Source: CAYRHS01 sp964424125
GTDB taxonomy: Bacteria; Actinomycetota; Acidimicrobiia; IMCC26256; JAOSJL01
Reading direction: 5' to 3'
Assembly (NCBI GenBank): GCA_964424125.1
Contig: CAYRHS010000113.1
Coordinates: 1 to 10,101, forward strand
DNA length: 10,101 bases
The notes under the pieces are model-generated. The model was given only the letters and a program-made list of their open reading frames with translations. It was not told the origin of the DNA and did not search any database. Positions 1 through 5,091 of this stretch are shown in pieces. A program made the position numbers and the translations under genes. Each line of letters begins with the position of its first letter. The stretch's first letter is position 1.

Positions 1-242
1 AGCTGATGCGGATGCTGCGGCGCACGGCCTTCGTCGCCCGCGAGGAGGAGCCCGAGGACGTCTCGCTCTTCCAGCTCCTCAAGCGGCTGAACGACCCGGC
101 CGTCAAGCGGGGCCTCGACCGGATGCTGCGCATGCTGCACACCGTGGAGATCGAGACCGAGGCCGCCGGGCCTCCCGAGACCGCCGCCCCGGGCGCACCT
201 GCGCCCGGCGGCGACACCGAGTACGACCCAGCAAAGGAGTGA
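1..242 (+). CDS. DUF1641-type protein, C-terminal part (5' end outside window)
   Basis: The reading frame is already open at the left edge (first complete codon at 3), so only the last 79 or so residues are visible. The segment SLFQLLKRLNDPAVKRGLD followed by a short amphipathic helix matches the style of the DUF1641 C-terminal core, where a 'LL..L.DP.V.RGL' motif precedes the end of the domain. An Ala/Pro/Gly-rich tail of roughly 30 residues then ends in DPAKE. DUF1641 proteins have no established biochemical role, but the genes are often found next to sulfide:quinone oxidoreductase-like flavoproteins and DsrE/TusE genes, which agrees with the two genes downstream. The stop TGA (240-242) lies 5 nt before the next start and overlaps the end of that gene's Shine-Dalgarno region, so the two are very probably cotranscribed. 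The family call rests on one motif in a fragment. Confidence 0.6.
   Translation, partial: LMRMLRRTAFVAREEEPEDVSLFQLLKRLNDPAVKRGLDRMLRMLHTVEIETEAAGPPETAAPGAPAPGGDTEYDPAKE
235..239 (+). promoter_or_regulatory. Ribosome binding site deciding the TusE-like start
   Basis: AGGAG (within AAAGGAG, 233-239) lies 8 nt before ATG 248. This favours ATG 248 over the in-frame GTG at 239, which overlaps the Shine-Dalgarno sequence itself. Confidence 0.75.
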
Positions 243-247
243 CCAAA

Positions 248-565
248 ATGTCGGCACAGACCATCGCCGGCCAGGAAGTCGACCTCGACGAGGAAGGCTT
301 CATGACCGACCCCTCGCAGTGGAACCGGGAGGTCGCGGAGCAGCTCGCCGAGCAGATCGGTGTCGCCCCACTCACCGACGAGCACTGGAAGCTGCTCGAG
401 TTCCTGCGCTCCGACTACGAAGAGGAGGGCGAGACCGCCACGCTGCGGCGTGTGACGAAGCTCGCCGGCGTCCCGACCAAGGACCTCTACCGGCTGTTCC
501 CGAAGAAGCCGGCCAAGAAGATGGCGTACGTCGCCGGGCTGCCCAAGCCGCACGGCTGCATCTGA
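248..565 (+). CDS. TusE/DsrC-family sulfur carrier protein, single C-terminal Cys
   Basis: This 105-residue protein has the usual length and layout of the DsrC/TusE/DsvC family: an N-terminal 'DEEGF' strand, helices around W residues (DPSQW, DEHWKLL), the 'TLRRVTKLAG' helical region, then LYRLFP and the flexible C-terminal arm ending GLPKPHGCI. The penultimate Cys104 is the family's CysA, which carries persulfide sulfur. Dissimilatory DsrC proteins also have CysB 11 residues earlier, which forms the trisulfide or disulfide with CysA; here that position is Ala93 (in KKMAYVAG). The protein therefore resembles TusE-type or DsrC-like carriers that pass sulfane sulfur between proteins and is not a canonical DsrAB substrate. 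It probably works in the cytoplasm with the DsrE2-like product downstream. The start is ATG 248 with AGGAG 8 nt upstream. The exact donor and acceptor are not visible in this window. Confidence 0.88.
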   Translation: MSAQTIAGQEVDLDEEGFMTDPSQWNREVAEQLAEQIGVAPLTDEHWKLLEFLRSDYEEEGETATLRRVTKLAGVPTKDLYRLFPKKPAKKMAYVAGLPKPHGCI

Positions 566-608
566 GCCTCGGTTCGGGGAGCGAGTTCCGGCGCCGTGCG
601 TGCCGGGG

Positions 609-615
609 AAAGGAG
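609..615 (+). promoter_or_regulatory. Ribosome binding site for the DsrE2-like gene
   Basis: AAAGGAG lies 7 nt before GTG 623. This favours GTG 623 over the in-frame upstream start at 596, which has no such element. Confidence 0.75.
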
Positions 616-622
616 TCTGACC

Positions 623-1126
623 GTGACACAGGCCCAAGCAATGCCGGTCCCGAGCTTCGCGGAAGAGAGCGAACGCAAGCTCTGCATCATCTGCAGCAAG
701 GGAACGCTCGACATGGCCTACCCCGGCCTGGTGCTCGCCAACGCGGCACTCATGGAGGGCATCGAGGTCCACATGTTCTTCACGTTCTGGGGCCTCGACA
801 TGGTCAACAAGAAGACCATGAGCCACCTGAAGGCCACGCCCGTCGGCAACACCGCCATGCACATGCCGCAGGCGATCAGCCCGCTGCCGGGGATGACGGC
901 GATGGCGACGCACATGATGAAGAAGGAAATCGACAAGCTCGACTTCCCGCCCATCGACGAGTTCCTCCAGCAGGTCTCCGACGCGGGCGCCCACCTGTGG
1001 GCGTGCAAGATGTCGGCTGACATGATGAAGCTCGACCAGGACGAGATGTTCGACGAGATCGAGGACATCATCGGCGCCACCGACTTCATGGAGATGAGCG
1101 ACGGCGCGCAGATCATCTTCATCTGA
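623..1126 (+). CDS. DsrE2-type (DsrE/DsrF/DrsH-like) sulfur-transfer family protein
   Basis: This 167-residue protein begins at GTG 623. After a short N-terminal extension comes the DsrE-like Rossmann-type core: KLCIICSKGTLD (residues 19-30), AYPGLVLANAA, and EVHMFFTFWGLDM (48-60), a block typical of the DsrE2 branch. A Met-rich stretch (79-99), an IDEF helix and the C-terminal block AHLWACKMSADMM, ending in a DGAQIIFI strand, complete the domain. Cys128 in WACKMS is the position expected to bear the persulfide; Cys21 and Cys24 form an additional CxxC-like pair near the N-terminus. Members of this family bind or relay sulfane sulfur, often together with a TusE/DsrC-like carrier and a rhodanese. 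The gap to the carrier gene is 57 nt, so an operon is likely. Whether the pathway is sulfide oxidation or sulfur assimilation cannot be decided from this window. Confidence 0.87.
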   Translation: MTQAQAMPVPSFAEESERKLCIICSKGTLDMAYPGLVLANAALMEGIEVHMFFTFWGLDMVNKKTMSHLKATPVGNTAMHMPQAISPLPGMTAMATHMMKKEIDKLDFPPIDEFLQQVSDAGAHLWACKMSADMMKLDQDEMFDEIEDIIGATDFMEMSDGAQIIFI

Positions 1127-1148
1127 TCCGAGCGACGAAGGAACGGCG

Positions 1149-2225
1149 ATGAGCGCAGTCAGCGCGCGGGAGCGGGCCATGGTCGACGGGGCGCGGACGG
1201 GACCGGGCGCCGGTACCGGCACGAAGCGCCGGTTCGGCTCGGCTCCCGCGCGGCGCGGGTGGCTCGTCGTGGTGCTGGTGATCGGGCTCGGCCTCGCCGC
1301 CGCGCCCGCGATCTTCCAGATGTTCACGCGGGCGCCCAAGGGCGGCGACATGATCGACGCCTTCGAGCCGTACATGACCGAGGCCAAGATCACGCAGTTC
1401 CAGAACTACATGGTCGAGATCGACGCCGCGGTCACCGAGATGCAGGACGAGCTCGAGCCCGCGCTCGTCGACGAAGCCGGGGTCGACGCGGCCGCGATCG
1501 ACGAGGACTACGTCTCCTACGCCGACTTCCGGGACCAGTGGGCCACGATCGACGCCGACATGACCGAGATGCTCGACACGATGCAGGCGAACATCGACAA
1601 CTACAACGCGGTCGCCGCCCTGCCGCCGTTCCCGCTGTTCCCCTGGTTCTTCGTGATCCCCGGCCTGCTGATCGCGGGGTTCGCGGGATGGGCGCTGTGG
1701 CGCTCCGGGCACGGGCGGGCCAGCCGCGCCGCGGTGATCGTCCTCCTCGCGCTCGGGGTGGGCCTGATCGCCGCGCCCGCCGTCTTCCAGATGTTCACGA
1801 GGACGCCCAAGGGCGGCGAGATGCTCGACGAGATGCGCTACCTCATGCAGGACGAGAAGGTCCAGACCGTGCAGGGCTACTTCCTGGTGATCGGCGCCGG
1901 GGAGGGCACGGTGCGGACCCAGATGCTGCCGACCTTCGACGAGGCCGGCGCGACACCTCCGGCGCTGCCTGCCACCGACCAGTTCATCGAGGAGTGGCCG
2001 ACGATCTCGAACGAGATGGCGCCGATGATCGGCACCATGGCCGACAACGTCGACAACTTCCAGGCGGTCGACGATCTTCCGCCGTTCCCCCTGTTCCCCT
2101 GGTTCTTCGTCGTGCCCGGCTTGCTCGTCGCCGCGTTCGCCATCGTGGCGGGCCGGCCACACGACGACCGGGGTCGAGCAGGGGGCTCGGCGGTCGCGTC
2201 ACCACCGTCGGCCGACGAGGTCTGA
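1149..2225 (+). CDS. Four-TM membrane protein with internal duplication, function unknown
   Basis: This 358-residue protein is made of two homologous halves. Each half has a TM helix, the motif AAPA(I/V)FQMFTR(A/T)PKGG, an acidic loop of about 100 residues, the proline-rich motif LPPFPLFPWFF(V)(I/V)PGLL, and a second TM helix. Half 1 spans about residues 37-183 and half 2 about 193-335. Predicted TM segments are near 38-57, 163-184, 194-213 and 314-334. Basic residues (KRR at 26-28, RSGHGRASR at 185-193, GRPHDDRGR at 335-343) place both ends and the middle linker in the cytoplasm and the two acidic loops outside. The loops are rich in Asp, Glu and Met and have diverged much more than the membrane-proximal motifs. 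There are no Cys residues and I see no enzyme motif. The start is ATG 1149, with AAGGA (1138-1142) 6 nt upstream. It lies 22 nt after the DsrE2-like gene, suggesting cotranscription. I do not recognise the family. Confidence 0.88.
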   Translation: MSAVSARERAMVDGARTGPGAGTGTKRRFGSAPARRGWLVVVLVIGLGLAAAPAIFQMFTRAPKGGDMIDAFEPYMTEAKITQFQNYMVEIDAAVTEMQDELEPALVDEAGVDAAAIDEDYVSYADFRDQWATIDADMTEMLDTMQANIDNYNAVAALPPFPLFPWFFVIPGLLIAGFAGWALWRSGHGRASRAAVIVLLALGVGLIAAPAVFQMFTRTPKGGEMLDEMRYLMQDEKVQTVQGYFLVIGAGEGTVRTQMLPTFDEAGATPPALPATDQFIEEWPTISNEMAPMIGTMADNVDNFQAVDDLPPFPLFPWFFVVPGLLVAAFAIVAGRPHDDRGRAGGSAVASPPSADEV

Positions 2226-2248
2226 GCGTTCCGAACGAGGAGGCACCC

Positions 2249-2983
2249 ATGAGATCCCACTCCCGATGGGCGGCGCTGGTCGCGCTGCTCGCGGCCCTCG
2301 TCCTGGTGGCGGCGGCGTGCGGCAACGACGACGACAGCAGCGGCGACGATACGAGCGAGTCGACCGACCAGGGGGCCGGCGGGGACCTCGTCGGGACTTT
2401 CGAGATCACGGCGGGTGAGTGCGCCGACGCCGGTGTCACCGCGGGCTCGTACTTCCGCATGGTGCAGTCCGGCGGGACGCAGGAGGACGGTCCGTTCATC
2501 GACAACGCCGACTCGACCTGCGGCGACACCACGTGGACCGCGCTGGCACCCGGCACCGACGGTGGCCTCGTCACCGGCGAGTACCAACCGGCTCCCGACC
2601 CGGCCTTCGACGAGGCGGGCAACGGCCTGGCCGCGGCGATCTTCGAGCCGGTGCCCTTCTTCGCCGTCGGCTTCGCGGTGGCGACCAACTCCACCGACCC
2701 CCAGAGCGGGACCGAGGCCCCGGCTCCGGCCCTCTCGGCCGACGACTCCGGCGCGCTGAGCGGTGACGTGAGCGCGGTCGGCGTCGACTGGAACGACCAG
2801 AGCTTCAACCAGGGTGCGCCCAAGCCGGACGGCTCCCTGTCGGGCGGCACGACCGCACCGTCGGGGACCTACGACGCCGACACGGGCGCGTACACCCTCG
2901 ACTGGGCGAGCCAGATCGTCGGCGGCCCCTTCGACGGGTTCACCGGCGTGTGGCACCTGGAGGGCACCTTCACCGCCAGCTGA
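2249..2983 (+). CDS. Secreted lipoprotein, unknown family
   Basis: The product has 244 residues. A lipoprotein signal peptide is clear: RSHSR n-region, hydrophobic core over residues 8-23, then VAAAC with Cys24 as the expected lipidated residue, although -3 is Ala instead of the more usual Leu. The mature protein starts with an acidic low-complexity linker (GNDDDSSGDD and onward, to about residue 45), common in actinobacterial lipoproteins, followed by a folded domain from about residue 47 with Cys58 and Cys91, which could form a disulfide. The C-terminal region has repeated G/D/T/W strand-like segments (YTLDWASQIVGG, GVWHLEGTF), suggesting a beta-rich fold. I recognise no catalytic motif. 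The start is ATG 2249 after GAGGAGG (2237-2243), 5 nt spacing. It lies 23 nt after the duplicated membrane protein and before a strong hairpin, so it is probably the last gene of the sulfur-linked unit. Confidence 0.88.
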   Translation: MRSHSRWAALVALLAALVLVAAACGNDDDSSGDDTSESTDQGAGGDLVGTFEITAGECADAGVTAGSYFRMVQSGGTQEDGPFIDNADSTCGDTTWTALAPGTDGGLVTGEYQPAPDPAFDEAGNGLAAAIFEPVPFFAVGFAVATNSTDPQSGTEAPAPALSADDSGALSGDVSAVGVDWNDQSFNQGAPKPDGSLSGGTTAPSGTYDADTGAYTLDWASQIVGGPFDGFTGVWHLEGTFTAS

Positions 2984-3009
2984 GAAGGCGCGCAAGCGGG
3001 CGGTGGCTC

Positions 3010-3040
3010 GTACGGGCCGGGTCTCGTACCCGGCCCGTAC
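3010..3040 (+). terminator. Perfect 13-bp hairpin, probable transcription terminator
   Basis: GTACGGGCCGGGT (3010-3022) is exactly complementary to 3028-3040 with a 5-nt loop, 26 nt after the lipoprotein stop. There is no T-tract after the stem, so it would be a U-less terminator of the kind proposed for high-GC actinobacteria. It separates the lipoprotein from the kelch gene. An alternative role as an mRNA-stabilising 3' end or protein-binding palindrome is possible. Confidence 0.65.
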
Positions 3041-3137
3041 CGCGCCCCGGGACGGTGGTCACCGGGGCCGCGCCCGGATGGCAGACTGAGCGCCTGGGAC
3101 ACGGCGCCGAGGATCTCGGTCCCCGGCGCCACCGACG

Positions 3138-3142
3138 GGAGG
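3138..3142 (+). promoter_or_regulatory. Ribosome binding site pointing to a non-canonical ACG start
   Basis: GGAGG (in GGGAGG, 3137-3142) lies 7 nt before ACG 3150. The nearest canonical start in the frame, GTG 3174, is 31 nt away, which is too far for this element to serve it. Confidence 0.6.
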
Positions 3143-3149
3143 CACGACC

Positions 3150-4559
3150 ACGAGGCGACTGGCCGCAGTCACGGTGCTCGTCACCGTCGTCGGGGTCCTC
3201 GGGCTGGCGGGGTCGCACCAGCCGGCGCGCGCCCAGGACCCGGGCTTCACCTTCGTCGAGACGCCGACCCCGGACGGGTTCTTCGCCAACTCGGGCCCCT
3301 TCGGCGGCAGCGCCGAGCTCGGCGGCACCCAGCTGCTCTGGAGCGGGGTCCTGATCGAAGGCGATCGCTCGCCGCTCGGCGCGACGTGGACCCGCACGGG
3401 CGGCACCTGGACGCCGCACTGCGGGACCGAGTTCGCCGGCGCCACTGATCCCTGCGCGCCGGGCGTGCGCGTCTACCCCGGGGTGGCCTCGGCGAGCAAC
3501 GGGATCATCCTCTACGGGGGCCTGAACGACGAGCTCGGCCAGGCGTCGACCGGTTACGGCGACACCTGGCTCTTCAACGGCACGAACTGGACCGAGCTCT
3601 GCAACGCCGCGAGCTGCGGGCCGGGCGTCCGCTTCGGTCCCGCGCTGGGCGGCAACGGCGACGTCGCGGTCATGTTCGGCACGATCGTCGGGCCCTCGAC
3701 GCCGATCCCCGCCGACACCTGGGTCTACGACCCCGACGTCGACCCCAACTCCTGGACGCAGGTGTGCGGAGGCGGTGGCGGCCAGCCCGCGTGCGGCCCC
3801 GACGGGCTCTCGGGCGCGGCGATCGGCTGGGACGGCACGCAGTTCGTGCTCTTCGGCGGGGGCGACATCAGCGGCTCCTCGCCGAGCGCCTCCGCCGACA
3901 CGTGGGTCTTCGACGGCGTCGACACCTGGACCCAGGTGTGCGGGGAGGGCATGGACCCCTGCGGGCCCGACCCCCGCGAGCTGCACTCCATGGCGACGCT
4001 CGCCTCCGAGAACGGGATCGTGATGGCCGGCGGCGGGATCTTCTTCGAGGGCTTCGGGCTCATCTACCGCGACGTCTGGTTCTGGGACAGCGCCACGATG
4101 ACCTGGACCGAGGTCCCGGTCCCGTGGGACTCCTCCCCGGTCGACGTCTCCGCGGACCCCGACCCGGCCGGGTGCGGCCTCTACTTCCCACAGGTCATCG
4201 GCGGCGACGCCGCGGTCGCCGTCTTCGGCGACTACTTCGGTCACAACTCCCCCGACGAGCAGCCCACCGCCACCTTCGACGCCGGCTTCGACATCCCGGG
4301 TACGCCCGCGGTCGGCGTGTGCACGGGCGGCGCCGAGAACCCACCCGACAGTGGCCCCACCACGACCGCACCGCCGCCCACCGAGGTCCCGACCAGTGCG
4401 GCCCCCGCGCCGACGCTCCCCGCGACCGGGGCGGGTGGCGGTGGCGGCCTGCCCGGCGTGCCGCTGCTCGTCGGGATCGGGATGCTCCTCGCCGGCGCGC
4501 TCGTCCTCGCGACGGCCCGGGGAGCAGCCGCCCGGCGCGGAACGCTGGAAGGGCGCTAG
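3150..4559 (+). CDS. Secreted kelch-like beta-propeller protein with LPATG sortase signal
   Basis: From ACG 3150 the protein has 469 residues. The first residues (RRLAAV, then a Val/Leu-rich core) and the AxA site ARA (26-28) form a normal signal peptide. The body contains several kelch-type repeats: D(T/V)W(L/V/F)(F/Y/W) followed by a W-T strand and a hydrophobic-FGG or YGG strand (for example VLFGGGD, IILYGGLND). This suggests a beta-propeller with about five or six blades. Several repeats carry close Cys pairs (91/102, 151/156, 206/215, 264/271), as expected for extracytoplasmic disulfides. A Thr/Pro/Ala-rich spacer (about 395-420) leads to LPATG (423-427), a Gly run, a hydrophobic helix and a tail with RR, which is a sortase cell-wall sorting signal. 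Kelch propellers bind proteins or glycans; the ligand is unknown. If ACG is wrong, GTG 3174 gives 461 residues and a signal peptide lacking its basic n-region. It converges with and overlaps the next gene by 3 nt. Confidence 0.88.
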   Translation, partial: TRRLAAVTVLVTVVGVLGLAGSHQPARAQDPGFTFVETPTPDGFFANSGPFGGSAELGGTQLLWSGVLIEGDRSPLGATWTRTGGTWTPHCGTEFAGATDPCAPGVRVYPGVASASNGIILYGGLNDELGQASTGYGDTWLFNGTNWTELCNAASCGPGVRFGPALGGNGDVAVMFGTIVGPSTPIPADTWVYDPDVDPNSWTQVCGGGGGQPACGPDGLSGAAIGWDGTQFVLFGGGDISGSSPSASADTWVFDGVDTWTQVCGEGMDPCGPDPRELHSMATLASENGIVMAGGGIFFEGFGLIYRDVWFWDSATMTWTEVPVPWDSSPVDVSADPDPAGCGLYFPQVIGGDAAVAVFGDYFGHNSPDEQPTATFDAGFDIPGTPAVGVCTGGAENPPDSGPTTTAPPPTEVPTSAAPAPTLPATGAGGGGGLPGVPLLVGIGMLLAGALVLATARGAAARRGTLEGR

Positions 4560-5080
4560 AAGGGGTCGACGTTCGCGTCGGCGAGCGCGCGCAACGCGAA
4601 GAACGCCAGGAACGCGGCCGTCAGACCGATGTTGACCACCGGCACCCACGCGTCGGGTCCGCGACGGGGCTCGTCGGGGTCGAGCGCGACGAAGACGAGC
4701 AGCAACGCGGCGCTGAGCAGATAGATCGCGAAGACCAGTGTGATCGCGGCCTCGGCCGGCACCCCCCAGTCCCAGCCGACGGCCGCGAAGGCGATGAGGC
4801 CCCAGGCCAGGTTGGCGAAGCCGACCTCGATCTGGAAGTTGTTGCGGCGGCGCGTCTCCATCTGCATCCGGGCCGCGTCGCTGCGGTGGTAGATGGAGTG
4901 GCGCGCGAACGAGAGGAGCCCGAGCCCGCCGACGCCGAAGAGACAGATCCGTTCGAGTCCCTTGGCCGGGTCGCCCCAGTCGAGGAAGGCGAGGAAGACC
5001 CCGACCGCGGTCACGAAGATCGAGAACCCGAGCAGGATGCCCGCGGGCCGCGGGTCCGTGCGCTGCAGGTCCTGGTCCAT
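4556..5080 (-). CDS. Small polytopic membrane protein, DUF6790-like
   Basis: The product has 174 residues and about five hydrophobic helices (near 13-33, 43-60, 86-104, 109-132 and 146-166). The central block HSIYHRSDAARMQMETRRRNN leading into FQIEVGFANLAWGLIAF resembles small membrane proteins grouped as DUF6790, where a His/Asp-containing segment precedes a 'pFQ.EvG.a.la.G' helix. I make this link from motif memory only, and no biochemical role is known to me. It starts at ATG 5080 with a weak AGGG about 9 nt upstream, 11 nt after the acyltransferase stop, so it probably depends on readthrough or reinitiation from that gene. The stop TAG lies in the same CTAG as the stop of the convergent kelch gene. 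The frame stays open well beyond 5080 toward higher coordinates, but that extension is antisense-frame noise inside the acyltransferase gene. Confidence 0.82.
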   Translation of the reverse strand: MDQDLQRTDPRPAGILLGFSIFVTAVGVFLAFLDWGDPAKGLERICLFGVGGLGLLSFARHSIYHRSDAARMQMETRRRNNFQIEVGFANLAWGLIAFAAVGWDWGVPAEAAITLVFAIYLLSAALLLVFVALDPDEPRRGPDAWVPVVNIGLTAAFLAFFALRALADANVDPF

Positions 5081-5091
5081 GGGCGCGGACC

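Noticed and set aside
857..920. Met/His-rich segment of the DsrE2-like protein as a possible copper site
   Set aside because: Met-rich sequence in this region is, as far as I recall, normal for the DsrE2 branch, so it gives no specific support for metal binding.
1259..2983. One 574-codon frame joining the region of the duplicated membrane protein to the lipoprotein
   Set aside because: Only the part from ATG 2249 has a signal peptide, lipobox and ribosome binding site. The upstream part is an Arg-rich shadow of the membrane protein gene.
3103..3130. Small hairpin CCGAG-GAT-CTCGG with flanking GGCGCC words in the kelch leader
   Set aside because: The 5-bp stem with a 3-nt loop is too weak and too likely by chance in this GC content to list as a feature.
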